The position numbers were made by a program, and so were the translations under genes. DNA of 64,000 nucleotides from Brachionus plicatilis (taxonomy: Eukaryota; Rotifera; Eurotatoria; Ploima; Brachionidae): assembly GCA_010279815.1 (NCBI GenBank), contig QEOQ01000640.1, forward strand, positions 1,198,778-1,262,777. Direction: 5' to 3'. A model generated the notes under the pieces. It was not told the origin of the DNA. It made no database searches and saw only the letters and a program-made list of their open reading frames with translations. Shown here in pieces: positions 10,999 to 23,625 of this stretch (within the stretch, counting starts at the first letter, position 1; every line of letters begins with the position of its first letter).

Positions 10999-11040
10999 TT
11001 TAATGACATGTCGCTATGTACATAACGACATGTCGTTAAA
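10999..11040. repeat. 42-bp palindrome
   Basis: Nearly perfect inverted repeat centred on GTACAT, with arms containing GACATGTCG. A shorter palindrome, ACCGATATGTCGGT, lies at about 11104. The GACATGTC core is also in the foldback element at 23.9 kb, so these may be relics of the same family. Confidence 0.6.
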
Positions 11041-11227
11041 CCCAAAATAAGCCCCAAAAAGCTTTATTTAAAAAAAATTTTAAAAAAATTAATATCACAA
11101 TTACCGATATGTCGGTAAAAATCAATTTTTGAATTTATTTATCTTTTTTATAATTAAAATTAGTTTTAAAATATTTTCAAGGTTAAAGAATTGATTTTTC
11201 TTAAAGACTAAATTAAAAACTTTATTA

Positions 11228-11834
11228 CAGTCATCTCACATTTGTGTCCCCTTTCGTTTTAATCCCCAAAAATTTAGAGAATAGATTTCCCTCATAGAAT
11301 TATTATTAAGTTTATTTTGGTTAAATCCCATATAATAGACCCCACTTTTATTTAAGACACGTAAAAAATGTAACATTATTTGACTCATTTGTATTAAATT
11401 TTTTCATTAATATGTCACATATGTTGAAAATTTTTTTTGTGTATGTATTAGCCTAAAAAGATGTCTAAAAGAATTATAATTTCAAATTAAACAAAAATAG
11501 TCATTATAAATGTCAAGTTAACAACAGCCGTTTGAGGGCATAGATTCCAGTAAAATTAAAAATCTAAGGCAGTGTTTTAAAATTTGCATATTAGAAACTT
11601 TAAAAAAAGTCTAAACAAGCTGAGATTTTAAACAATTTTTTAATCAAAAAATTAATTTTCAAACCGTTCTGTATTTTTTTTTATTTCGTTATGTATAATT
11701 AATAAGCTAAAGTTTATGTTGAATTTAACATAATTTTTTTTGTAAATTAAACTTATTTTTTATTTGTGACCCCTTTTGAATATGTCCCAACATTTTCTGA
11801 GAATGGGAGGTGGGACATAAACGCGCGATCACTG
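11228..11834. mobile_element. Non-autonomous TA-flanked element (mariner/Tigger-type MITE)
   Basis: The left end CAGTCATCTCACATTTGTGT and the right end, reverse-complemented CAGTGATCGCGCGTTTATGT, match at most positions, and both sides are bordered by TA. Length is about 607 bp. TA target sites and ends starting CAG are typical of Tc1/mariner/pogo elements. No transposase is present; the ORF at 11725-11910 looks random. Confidence 0.7.
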
Positions 11835-12507
11835 TATATAAAATTGAAATTTTAAGTTTTTCATAAAAAAAGCTAACTTGCATAGTTAAAACAAAAAATG
11901 AAAAAAGCATGTTTAATTTGATTAGAAAATACTTTGGCCTAATCCAACTCGTGGTAATCCCTCGTCTTTAAGTGTTTATTATCTTTGGTGGTGATTATTT
12001 TTCTCAGATCGTAATAAAGAGCCCGTTATTTCTCATTCTGTAGAATTTTTTGGTTATTAATTCTATTTTCCTCAGATTATCCTTTGCATTATAGAACTTT
12101 ATAAATATTTTTCAAAAGAATTTTTTTATCCAATTTTTTAGGAAATTCTTAGTGTTTTCACGTTATTTTTTTTATTTTTTTAATTTGCAAAACCGTTTTG
12201 CAAATTAAATTTGTAACAATCAAAAATGTCATTTGGATTTTTGCTAATTTTTATTCTAAATAAAATTTAAATATTGTTTTAAATAGTTTAAATAGTGAAA
12301 AAAATATAGGTAATTTAACTTTTATTGAGAATTATTATATTTTTACAAAGAGATTTAAAACAAAAATTGAGATTAAATTAGAAATTGGAATAAGTAGAAA
12401 AAAAGAATTCGATATGGTTAATAGACTACCTAAAAATTGATTAACAAAAACATCTAATAAGAGATTGAACTAGAAAGGAATGTTTTGTGATCGACCTTTT
12501 TTTATTT

Positions 12508-15500
12508 TTAGATACATCGCCATTTTTTAAGACAATTAGATTTCTCTTGACACCATTCATCTCTTGTAATCAAAATCTTCTCATATTCAGGCTGTTGAAT
12601 AAACTTAAATGCACCCAAATAAGCTGAATGATAGCTGTACTCGGATCTGTTGACTTTTACTTTTATAGTAACTGGAAGTAGCTTTTTTAACTCCAACTCA
12701 AGTCTTTCTTTTAAGCCTGGAATCTGAGACATTCCGCCACATAAATAAATATTTCTGGCCATTTCTCTTCTTAAATCCATGCTACTCGACTGAATTGCTT
12801 TGTAAATTAGCTTGTGTAAACCTTGACCATCAAGACCCCAGATCTCTGGATTGAAAAGTCCCTCAACTGCTCTGAATCTAGCTGATTCCGGAAATTCTAA
12901 CTTTTTTAGCTCATTGGCTCGACCAGTCATTTCTAATTTAAATTTTTTGGAATCATTTGGGTATTTAGTCAATTCTTCTTGGTAATTTAGGGCAGTGTAG
13001 CAAGATTTTTCTTTAATGTAGCGCACAAAAAATTGCTCTATATCATTTACATAGCTCACATGGCCCCTTGAAATGTAAAAATTCAAAAACTCGGACATAC
13101 AAGAACCACCATAAGCCAAATTAGAGACACCATTTTGAAAGGGCATACCATTACAAATTGGTATAACATCAATTTTTTCACCCAAATTAGCTATTATTCC
13201 AATATTAGCGTTATATGAGTAAAGTGACATTAGTGATTGATTTATCAAAGTTGCTGACTTGAAATTATAGCTTTCGCCAGAGAGGAGATAATTTAGATAC
13301 TGGGTATTTAGGCGATCAGTCAATTTGTGACTGGTGATTATTAAAATTTCTGTATTTTCACTATTAATGTTCAAATTGTCCACTACATAAGAGATGATAG
13401 ATTCAATGCTTTCCACTTCCACATTGAGCTTTTCAATTCCATTTCGGTTTTTTAAAGGAAATATTAATTGACCATTGCTTGATGTCAAACACCAGCTTGA
13501 TATTGATTTGCGAAGATCGATGGTAGATGGGGCTGATGATCCAAGCAAAAAATCAAATGCATCAAAGCCAACTTTTAATCGACTTAAATAAAAATTTCAT
13601 TATAAACTTATAAAAAATACATTTGTAATGAAATCAAAAAATTTTTAAAAATTTCTATTTTTTTAAATTTAATGTTATAAGTGAAGCTTTTTCTTGTTAA
13701 ACATTAAGTTTCGAGAAGCCTAAAAAAATTTTTAATAACATTAAATTTAAAATAAAAATTGTTTTGGTTAGTTTAATCATATATTTTATAACTTTATGTT
13801 ATTATTATTATAACATTATTAAATTAATCAGCTTTAAAACTGCAGGGCCTTTAAGGCTACTTTTTATCATTTAACAGCATTAAAATTGCTGAATCTTAGG
13901 AAAAAATAAGTAAAACATCGAAAAAATTTTTTGGAGCCTAAATCTTTTTTTATCATTAAGATTCAAGAAGTCTTTAAAACTTCTTTTTATTTAAAAACAA
14001 AACAACGGGCCTATATGGCTACTTTTTATCTTTTATCCTACAGCTCTATGTTATTATGAATCTAAAAAAATAATCAATTGATTCAAATATTTTAAAAATT
14101 AGTGAATCTAAGGACAAAATTAGTGAAACACATTACAAAAGTAAAAAAACTTGATGATTCTTTATGTTAATATTTTTTTAATGATTTTTTGTTTTAAAAT
14201 AAACATTTTTAAAAATTCATATTACTTTTTTGATATCGAATTAGGGTTCAAAAAAAATCAATTCTTTTTTGTTGGGTTTTTATTTAATTTAACTTTTAAT
14301 AGTGAAAAAAAGTCTAAAAATCTTGGGTCTTCTTGTATTTAAGCCCGGTCTTGGACTTTAATTTTAATGACTTTGACTTTAACTTAGAACTTTTAAACTA
14401 CTCTGTAAAAATTATAAAATTATTTTCTACTTCAAAGAAAATATGCGCAATAAAAGCTCCAAAAAAAAATTAGAAAATTGTCAATATCAAATATGCCATA
14501 ATGGCTTGCTTTCAAAATTTTAGTGACAGACTTTAATCTATATTGAGCAAACAAAAAATTTAATTTTTTTAATTAAATACGGTCCAAAAATTCTTTATAT
14601 CTTTTTTTCTTTTGACTTTTGACTTTAGAAAAATAAGTTAATAAGTTATTAAATAATTTTTAATTCATTGTATTCAGATATAAAATAAACATCTTAATCA
14701 ACTCGTAGGAGTTATTTATATTTTTTTAAGAAATCTTAAAAAAATTAACAAGTATTGTCAAGACTTTGTGTTTTTATAAAAATTTAATAGTGAAATTACG
14801 TAAATTCACTAATTTAGGGTCGAAAATTCCGTAAGACCTTTACAATTCTGATGAATGACAAGACTGGTATTTTCCCAAATTTAAATCTCAATTGAGTCAA
14901 AAACTTAAATAAGTAATTTTACTAAAATACAATTAAATTTAATAGATTCATTTTAATAATTTTTACAGTCTTGCTGAGTTGAACCTATTAAAATGAAAAT
15001 ATACGTTTAATTTTCTAAATATCAAAATCTTAATGTAAATTTGAATTCCAGACATTCTAGAACCTTAAATATAAACTTAAGTTGAAAAAATATCATTTAA
15101 GTTCAAAAAATAAATGTCAAATTTCAACCTAAGATTATTTTTTTAGAACTTAAATAACTTGGGATAAATTTTTCAAATTTGTCATAATGACTTCTCTAAT
15201 GGTACTCCAAAATGTGCTTAAAAATCAAAACAACCGAAAAATCATTTTGAATGATTAAAAAATTTCTTTCAAAATTCAATGATTTTTAACTTTATAAACA
15301 CTTACTTTTGATTTGGATCTTTTGAGCAGACAGTTGGGACAAACAGTTTGGGAAGCTTGGCTTTTGAAAAATTAAATAATTTAGCTAGTAAAAAAAAAAC
15401 CTACGCTCTTGGTCAAAAAGTCCAGCTCTAATTGAACAAGTTCCAATGTCAATAATCAAAACATTTCTATCCTTTGTCACATGGCCTTGGTTAAGTGTGA

Positions 15501-16415
15501 GAGGTTGATTTGGCTGCACCCAAAGACACTCAGATCTGTCAACTATTTGCTGTTCAATTTCCTGCTTCCATTTTGAAAACAACTGATCGCTATCTTCCAC
15601 ACCAGCACAGCATCTAAATACCATATAACTACCACGTCCATCATCAAGACTAATTATTTTATTCTGGTCAAATTCAGCCTTTCCGCCCATCAAATTATAA
15701 ATCTCATCAGGTCTTTCTTTAAAAGCACCAGTCTTCGAATCAATGTCAAAGACATGCAATTCTCCGATTGAGTTCAGTCTGAAAAATCTTTTTTTCCAAG
15801 TAAGTAAAATGCTATTTTTAAGATTTTTGCCAGGCGGAAGTTTTTCCATAAAACTTTCAACAAGTATTCTCGGAACCCTAAACACTTCATTCTTATTTTC
15901 AGGCGCCACATTTTGATTTCCTAAATCATAGAGCTCGTAGATTAAATTAATCAAATGAGTTCGTTTAATGGTCGACTCATTTTTTGGCTTTAGATCCGCT
16001 TCAAATTGATCATAGCTTTCCTCATCGTGAACAATCGTTTCATTCTCTTGATTTGTGTTGCCACTGGTCAAACTGCTGATACTGGTTGTGTTGCTTTTTA
16101 TAGTGGCCAAATTGTTGTTGGTGTCGCAGTTTAAACTGTCCGAAGACGTTTCTGAAACATTACAACTATTGTTTTCCAAACTGGACCCTATTTGGTTGCT
16201 GTTCCTTTCATTTTCGTCATTTTCTTCATTTAAAGTTCCATTGAAACTTTGCTTGTTAAGTAAATTAATCAATTCTTGCGGCAAAACAGTATCGTCCTGC
16301 AAGTCTAGGAAAAAAATGTACTCAGCCTACTTAGTAGCTAAATAAAATGATGATTACCTTCTAAATTTATGACTTGTTCATTGTATTCGGATTGAGTAGG
16401 TGAAAAATTTTCCAT
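12508..16415 (-). CDS. PH domain fused to an actin-related protein, 695 aa
   Basis: Four exons: 16415-16358, 16304-15405, 15360-15306 and 13582-12508; phases agree and the joined length is 2088 nt. The N-terminus is a Ser/Asn-rich tail (to about residue 130). A pleckstrin-homology domain follows at about residues 165-275 (TWKKRFFRLNSIGELHVFD, later GRGSYMVFRCC). An actin-fold domain starts near residue 299 with the phosphate-1 loop IIDIGTCSIRAG, then IDLRKSISSW, a phosphate-2-like loop (IIANLGEKIDVIPI) and, near the end, ARNIYLCGGMSQIPG matching the actin adenosine region. The phosphate loops are recognisable, but the second reads NLGEK rather than the usual DxGxG, so ATP binding is uncertain. 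It is not a conventional actin and does not clearly match Arp5, Arp8 or Arp10. The PH module suggests membrane or scaffold attachment. The first ATG lies in the 58-nt exon 1. Confidence 0.8.
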
Positions 16416-18084
16416 TTTGAAATTATTTTTATTTCTGACTGTAATTTGAAATTTTTAATTCGAATTGAAATTAAATCACGTTATTAATCAAAAAAGTGAA
16501 TTTTTGTCTTTTGAAAAATCGATAATATATGCGAGGTTTAAATAAAGGTAATATAGAATATAGAGAACAGCCCAGGTATACAAATAAACTCCGTGTCTTT
16601 GTTAAAATTTTTCTAAATAAATTAATGAGAAATGAAATTATTGGAAACCATTTTGTTAAATTTCTCATTTTAAGGTCAGTTAAGAAATTTATATTTGATG
16701 ATGACCTGTACATTTGTCATGTATTGTGTTTTGTTTAATTTTAGAGCTAAATTTGTTTAATTTCGCCTCAATTTTAGATCAAATTTTAATTTCTTGCTAT
16801 TAAAAATTCAATTTTTTATCTAAATTTTTCTCTAATCTAAGTGCACTTTAAATGTCAATCAGTTTTTTGAAAGTTGTTAATTAAAGCTATGGATTATTTA
16901 AATTTAAAGCAATAAAAAGCGCTTAATTATGAACTCATTCATAGACACTTCAAATAATGTACCTGGATATATATAGAAATTATTTTTTTTTCAAATACCG
17001 AATATACATGAATCACTCAAGTGAATTAATCAAAGTTTGAAAACGATATCTCCCAGGGGGATTCAAAGATTTTAGGTCTAAAGTTAAGTCTTGAGTTCTA
17101 ATTAATTAAAAATAAAAACGCTTTTATAAAAGCTGATAAAAAATGTTAAAGCATAAAAAACTTTTGTTCTTTTTTTTTCCTAAAAAGAGGACAATTTTTG
17201 GGTTAAAAATAGAAATTTATTTTAAATGTCTTTGAAGCTAATTTATTCTAAAACTTATTAAAACTTTGAAAAAAAATATCATGTTTATAGTTTAAACGAC
17301 ATGATTAAATCCTAAATTTTGCCAATTTATAACTTTGTTTTTAAACTAATTATTTCTTTATTTTAACGAGCTACTTTAGTTTTAAATAAATATCAAAAGT
17401 TATTTGTATTCTTTTGATTATAGTGTCTGAGAGTGAGATGAGATTGAGAAAAGAATAATCCGAAATTGACCCGATTAGAGATTAATTAAGATTACCTAGT
17501 GTTTTATTACCAAGACCACATTTGTTATGCTTATTGAGTTTAGTCTTGAGTTACACCTTTATTTGAATTCGCCAACCATTGAAGTAAAAAATAATCCTAA
17601 AACAAATTTAACCCCAAATTAAATAAAATTTTAAAGTTAATTAAAAATCAGAAATATGTTAAAAATGTTTGAATTAAACTTTCTGGTTACCTAGTCGAAA
17701 ATCTAATTAGCAAAGAAAAAAAAACATTTTCTGAAGATAAGTCTAATTTTGAATTTTATGAATCACATATTTTAGGTTGAGCCCTAAAAGCTAAACAAAA
17801 TATATCATGATAATGTTATAAGTCACATTTATATGTAAAATAACGTTGTCTATTTAAAATTATCTAGAAAACTAAAATGATAAGACTCATTGCAAACAAA
17901 TTTCCAATCTAGTTTAAACAAAAACTTTCCTTTTTGAGCAAACAAAAAATTTACAAGGCCATAAATCTAAATTCAAATTAATATCGCTGTCCGTTCATCC
18001 ATTTAAACGAGAATAAACTAAATATTTTTTAATTATAAAACATTTATTTAATTTTTAAGCTTTCAAAAAAATATAAAATTTTAG
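16416..18084. other. Intergenic between PH-actin and MPPE1 genes
   Basis: About 1.7 kb of AT-rich DNA between the 5' end of the PH-actin gene and the 3' end of MPPE1, both on the minus strand. The overlapping open frames at 16471-16738 on both strands have no family resemblance. The region must hold the PH-actin promoter; no specific motif stands out. Confidence 0.5.
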
Positions 18085-20575
18085 CTAGGCTATTTTATTA
18101 GAAAAAATGAAATTAATTTTTTTTAGATTTTTTTTAATACATAAATTGAAAAGAAAATAGCACGCTATACAGCCGAGGTAAACTAGATAAAATTTGATAC
18201 TTTTGTACCTCGAAGGTAGCCATAAAATTGATACATAAGCTTGTCCATTGGGCACTTAAAACAAAAATAAAACAAAAATATAATCAATAATTAAATAAAT
18301 AAATTCAATTACTTATTGTAAGCAATCCATAGCCCATATTTGGAACTCCCATTCTGTACGAACAAGTTGGAATCGAAAGTTCGTACACAAATTCAACGCC
18401 CTTTTTGGTCTTTTCCGTGTCCAGAGAAAGCATGTAAAAATTATTTGTCTTGTCCTTCAATGGAGTTATATATTCCTCAATACGATTTTTCACATAATTG
18501 AACTTGATAATCTCAAACTTCATATTTTATTTAAAAAAAAATTGAAAAAATTTGAAAAAAAATTATGTTTTTATTTTACCAAATGATTGTCGCCTTTAAT
18601 TATCAGACTAGAGCCTGTATCTTTGTTCAGCTTCAAAAAAAAATTATTGTCACTTTTCATGAATTTATGGCAAATTGAAGTTTATGATCAAATTAAAGGA
18701 TCATGCTCAGAAATTATAATTTAAAGAAAATTTTAAAGTAATTTTTGATTTAAATTTTATTTTAGAAGTAAATTTTCGAAGTAAACATTTAAATGTTTAA
18801 CTTAATTTTATGTGTCTGAAAATCTCTGTAAAAATGTAGTGCATGCAGAACAGAGGTGGTCAAAAGTCAAAGTCAAAACTTTAATCTAATTTCTATTCGT
18901 TTTCAAGTCAAGTCAGTATTGTGAATTTCATAAAAAAATTGAACAAAAATTCTTCATTTTTTAATAAATTAAAATCAAAGGAAGTAAAAAATATTAGAAA
19001 AAATACTCCAATATAGTGCAACAAAGTTTTTTGCACCTTTTTTACTTTAAAAAATTTTTCTCATGTAAAAAATGACAAATAAAAACGAATCAATAAGATT
19101 TAAATAGATTATGATTTGATTTCTTAAAAAATAAAGAAAATAAAAGCTTTATTTTAGGCAAAAAAGGTGCAACAAAGTATTTTGCATTATAATGCAGTAT
19201 TTTTTCTGACATTTTTTATTAACTTTAATTTTAATTTATTAAAAAATGAAGAATTCTTGTTTAAATTTAAATTCAAAACTTTGACTTTAAATTTTTTTTT
19301 AAAAGTCCAAATTTTTGCTTCTTATTTAGTAGGCCGCCACAATAGCTACCTGGAACGGGAAAAAATCATGTGGCCGTGATCCTGACTGATGGATTACGGT
19401 TCCAGCTAGTTAATGTGGCGGCCTAGTTCAAGTCTAAATCATTAAAATTAATTCCAAGTCTGACTTTGGCTTTGATTTTTAACTATTCTGTCTTTAAACC
19501 CTGACTTTTGACTAATTCTGATGTAAAATTATGAACAATATTAGGATATGGCTTAACATGGTTTGTTTCACATTAAAATATTTCTCTTAATCTAAATTTT
19601 AAATAAAAATTTTTAGAAATCTCTTTTTAGGATAGTTTATGAACATGATCTGGAAAATTTGATCATCAAAATTGTCAGTCGATTTGATCAATTTATTAAA
19701 TTTTTATCTTTATTCAATTTTCAATAATAAATTTTTTATATTCGATTTTTTTTTCTTTTTTTATTATACTTGTCCATGGGACTTAAATTTTAATAAATAA
19801 TAATAATAATAATTACATTATCTAATTCCTGGGGATTTTTTCTAACCAAAGATATATGATTTAAAATTATAGTTAATTTATCTTTTTGACCCATTTCATT
19901 ATCTTGTTGTCTACTTTTTTCCACTAATGAACGAACATATTTTCGTTTATTCCCGGCATAAAAACTAGCCGTATAATCAACATCTAATTTGAGAAATTTA
20001 ATATATGAATTGAACTCGAACAGTTCTACATTAGGACCAAAGTATTTCTCAAATCTTCTTACTAAACGATTATTCCGATCGCCTATGTACTCACCGCCAA
20101 CATCATTATCTCCCGAAATGTAAATCTGCTTAATTCCGTAATCATGAGACATTTTATGACTGTGAAAAATCGATTCAAAGCGGTTAAAGTATCGTTCCAT
20201 CTGATCATCACTAGCCTTAAGTCCCTCGTCAAACAAATCACCTAGAAATATTGTGGCATCTGGTTTAGTATAAGAGTTGGCTAAAACAAAACATGACCTG
20301 AGATATCTATCGGCGTCCCAGCGCGCCAACCAGCCTATAAACCACGGCTCGTCGTTTTCTCCAATCAATTGTGGGTCTGCTACCAGGAGCAATCGAACTG
20401 GTCTTTCGTTTAAGTCATGAATTTGTGTACCATTTTTGTGGTAGAATAAGGAGCTCTTGTGAACCGATGGCCAGTTCAGGTACGCCAGCCAGTAGACGAA
20501 TACTTCATTGTACAAAATGATCAAAGCTGACAGAATTATCAATAATTTAAATCTGTTCTTGGCAATAGGTCTCAT
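18085..20575 (-). CDS. MPPE1: Metallophosphoesterase MPPE1/PGAP5, GPI-anchor remodelling
   Basis: Four exons: 20575-19817, 18630-18580, 18517-18313 and 18254-18085. Phases agree and give 394 residues, against 396 for human MPPE1. The N-terminal signal-anchor (LLIILSALIILYNEVFV) is followed by the metallophosphoesterase motifs LLVADPQLIG, FLGDLFDEG, ISGDNDVGGE and LNHISLV. The short second exon supplies IIKGDNH at the place of the family GHTH box. Exon 3 gives YELSIPTCSYR, equivalent to ELSVPSFSWR, and exon 4 carries the C-terminal membrane segment. PGAP5 removes an ethanolamine-phosphate side chain from GPI anchors at ER exit, using two bound Mn ions. Two boxes depart from the vertebrate form (GDND for GNHD, GDNH for GHTH). 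The start is taken at the Met just before the anchor; the frame is open further upstream without a clear ATG. The third and fourth exons alone look like a separate small gene but match the MPPE1 C-terminus. Confidence 0.85.
18840..19510. repeat. Foldback repeat with GACTTT-rich ends, in MPPE1 intron 1
   Basis: Two arms of about 110 bp (around 18935-19047 and 19160-19265) are imperfect inverted repeats sharing ATTCTTCATTTTTTAATAAA and GGTGCAACAAAG. The outer ends carry short AGTCAAA/TTTGACT repeats. GACTTT-rich tracts of the same kind occur at 14.35-14.63 kb and 47.0-47.4 kb, so this is a dispersed family. Confidence 0.7.
19330..19425. mobile_element. 96-bp hairpin element nested in the foldback repeat
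   Basis: A GC-richer insert with inverted ends TAGGCCGCCACA and TGTGGCGGCCTA, and imperfect complementarity further in (GCTACCTGGAACGG against CGGTTCCAGCTAG). It interrupts the right end of the GACTTT foldback. The ends could be read as a TA target duplication flanking GGCCGCCACA termini. Its base composition differs sharply from its surroundings. Confidence 0.7.
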
Positions 20576-21949
20576 TTGGAACGTGGAAGGCTGATTTCGT
20601 TGTTCTTCTAACAATGTTGTATCAGCATGCTTGAATTTGTTTCTATCAATCAGATTTTTATCTACGTGTTTAGTGACATAAAATAGTTTTAATAAATTTT
20701 ATAAAATGAGAATATAATGACTTGAATTATTATAAATTCAAGCTTAACTTTATGCTTAATTGTTCTCTTTTAGTTCAAAAAAGTTGAAAATTTTTATTTT
20801 TTGTCAGATATCGGGGTTAGATTATAAAAAACAAATTTTTAGAAAATTAGTTTGAATCAATGCTGGCAATCGAATCCAATCAAAAAAATTAAAAGAATTT
20901 TTGAATTTATTTCAAAATTTTTACTGCAATAAATTTATGAAAACTAAAAAAATGGATCAAACTCTATCAATAAATAATATTTCTCAAGTAAAATTTTGTA
21001 AATATTTTTATTCATGGTAATTTGCATAAAAAAGATATATTTAAAGAATACAAATTAACTAAATTTATAATATGCTTTTAATTATTAATTATGATATTTC
21101 AATTTAAAGGATATACATTTTTTATTTCTTATCATTTTAATTTGTACTGCCTTGAAAAATCTTCTCTAATAGATTATTATTCAATGCCGATCTCCTAACC
21201 CTGTCTGAATAAAATTTGCTAGGTATAAATATTTTTATTTTATGAAAAATTTTCCAAAATAAATCTAATTTTCAATAACTTTTTTCAATATTTTTAAGAT
21301 CTTTTAGATGATTTTCAAATAATCTCAACAACTCTAAATAAATAAATATGCTTAATATTTAAACTTTTTCACGGTTAGTTGTTTGTTCATTAAAATATTT
21401 AGTTTTGATATTAAATTACTTTGCTATTAAATAATTATTTAATATGTCCATTATTTTAAAACGCCTTTCTAAAATAACATATAGAAACCTAGTCTAACAG
21501 GGTGACCATATTTTTTTTTATTGATTATTTCGAACCCATTTTGTTCAAAAACTTCAAAAATGGTCACCCAATTTTCCCGAAATTTTTGAATAATCCCTTT
21601 AGCTCCGCGGTTAAATATGAGAGGCTCAAAAGGGTCAAAAGGGTTAACCCGGCTACCCCTATAATTGTATATAATTGCCCAGAAATTTAACCCCAAAAAA
21701 AGAATCTTAGCCCTTTTAACCAATTTGACCTAATAAGGAAGAAAATTTTTGAATTTTCTAATAAAATTATTCAATTCAATTCATTTAATTTAATTTATTC
21801 GAAACAAAACAAGAGTGAATTTTAAAGAAGTCACTCTTGTTTAATTTTTTTTATTAAAACAGTATAATATTTTTTAGATTAAATTTCTTTGTTCTGTGAC
21901 ATTTTAAGCTTATTTTTAAACAATTTGCTTTTTTTTATGTTTGAAACAA
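20576..21949. other. Intergenic with two small hairpins
   Basis: This is the upstream region of MPPE1. It contains a hairpin of about 75 bp near 21500-21575 with ends GGGTGACCAT and ATGGTCACCC, and another at about 21800-21842 (AACAAGAGTGA and its complement). Overlapping ORFs around 21470-21723 are shadows of this repeat. No gene seen. Confidence 0.5.
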
Positions 21950-23625
21950 GTCACGGTCCTCCGTACCGTACCTCCCCAGCTTTGAAATTTTAAAATATAT
22001 TTTAAAGATACTTAATTTAACAATTGAGGTTTTTTGACATTGAAATGTTGTCTTCTTTTGGAAATTTTTTTATTAAAAAATATATTTATATATGCATGAA
22101 TGTTTAGTTTATAATAAATAATAATTATTCACGGGTTTAAATTCTAGGTTTTTAAAGTGGTGGAGAATAACTCAGTGTAGTGTTAATTTGCTTCGCAGAA
22201 CCAAATTTAAAAGAGACTGTGAATTTTTACATTTAGAGATTTACAATAACGCTAACCTATTATATTGAATACATCTATTAAGGTTTTTTATTTGTGGAGA
22301 AATAGTGTTTATTTCCGCGAAAACAATTAACGGTTTATTTCTTTGAAACGCTATGCTACAGGTTCGACAAAACGAATCCTTCTTTGTTGAGTTGAAAACA
22401 CTGATGAGATTTGAGCAATTGATCCATATTTTTCGTTTATTGTCTTTAACTTCATACCAAGTTAAATTGTTTGCGTAAATTACTTTTAATCAGTTATTAC
22501 ATACAAAAGGAAAACATAAGTTATTGATTCAAGTTTGGAACATTAATATCTTATTTTTAATTTTTTAAAATTAAAAATACTATAATTTGCTCCAAAACAA
22601 TCATTTAAAAACTAAAAAGTACTTTTTAAATATAGTGGAGAACCCTTCTATATTCGGACCAAAGTTGAAATTAATCTAGAATTTTTGTTTGTTAATTATT
22701 TATTTTTATTCCAAAAAAAAAAATCCTGCTTGAAGAGTGGATTTTTTCCGATCTTATTAAAAAAGTTTAGGCAATTTTTATTCCAATTTTATTTATTAAA
22801 TTGCTTAAATTTTATTAATTTATCAGTTTAAATAACAAGCTTTCTAAAGTGCTTGAGAATTTAATATTGATTTCTTGCTAATATTTTGTAATGTTAGAAT
22901 ATTTCTTCAACTTTCTTGCTTGCTATTTCTTTCTTTAGTTAAGCTTACCACACTAATGACTTTTTTAAGATATGTGCTTCCAAAGTTGTTCCGATATAAA
23001 CCTTTGATTATTTAATTTTTTTTTCTTTCTCCTTTTTGTTTTTTTTTTAAGAAACAAATTAAAATAAGTTAATAAAGTTACGATGCGAATAAATTTGAGG
23101 TCACGAGAGAATGGAATAATTAAGCAATAAATTAATGGTTCATAGAATATGGACAGTTATTTGATAAGAGAACTTTAAAGGGTACCATTTGGAGTAGGCA
23201 AGTTTTTAGCATTTTTCATGAATAGTATCTAGGATAAATTTGGTAAGCAATTGACTATTTGAGAGGTGAAAAGAAATTATTGAGTTGTTCTAAGAGCGTT
23301 TCTTTTTGTTTACTCAATAGTAATAATAACTGTTATAACGGCGTCTTCGCCTAAGAATAATAACTCAACTATAATAGCAATTCAATTTATATTACCCTTA
23401 ATATTGTGCGCTTTTTAATAAAAAATTTTCAAAAAATTAATCAAATTAAATTCGCACTTTTTTTAATTAATTAACTACTACTAAGCAATAGATTAATTTT
23501 AAAAAATTCAACTATACACAGAAACTCCTCACAATCTGGTATACAAATCATATAACATGGCGGAGATTTTAACTCCAATACAACCATTAAAAAACTGAAA
23601 AGTATTTTTTAAATATAGTTGTGAA
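21950..23625 (+). repeat. Dispersed 1.6-1.7 kb repeat, full-length copy
   Basis: It begins CAAGTCACGG with a partly lost GC hairpin and ends AAATATAGTTGTGAA, directly abutting the next copy at 23626. It is the reverse complement of the block at 4060-5653. The end segment containing ATAACATGGCGAAGATTTT and AAAAAACTGAAAAGTATTTT is itself repeated several times, at 30.9, 31.4 and 31.8 kb. No coding frame found. Confidence 0.8.

Noticed and set aside
18305..18523. Separate small gene starting MKFEIIKFNY
   Set aside because: The text after it (YELSIPTCSYR and the following exon) matches the C-terminus of MPPE1 and the phases join, so it is exons 3 and 4 of that gene.
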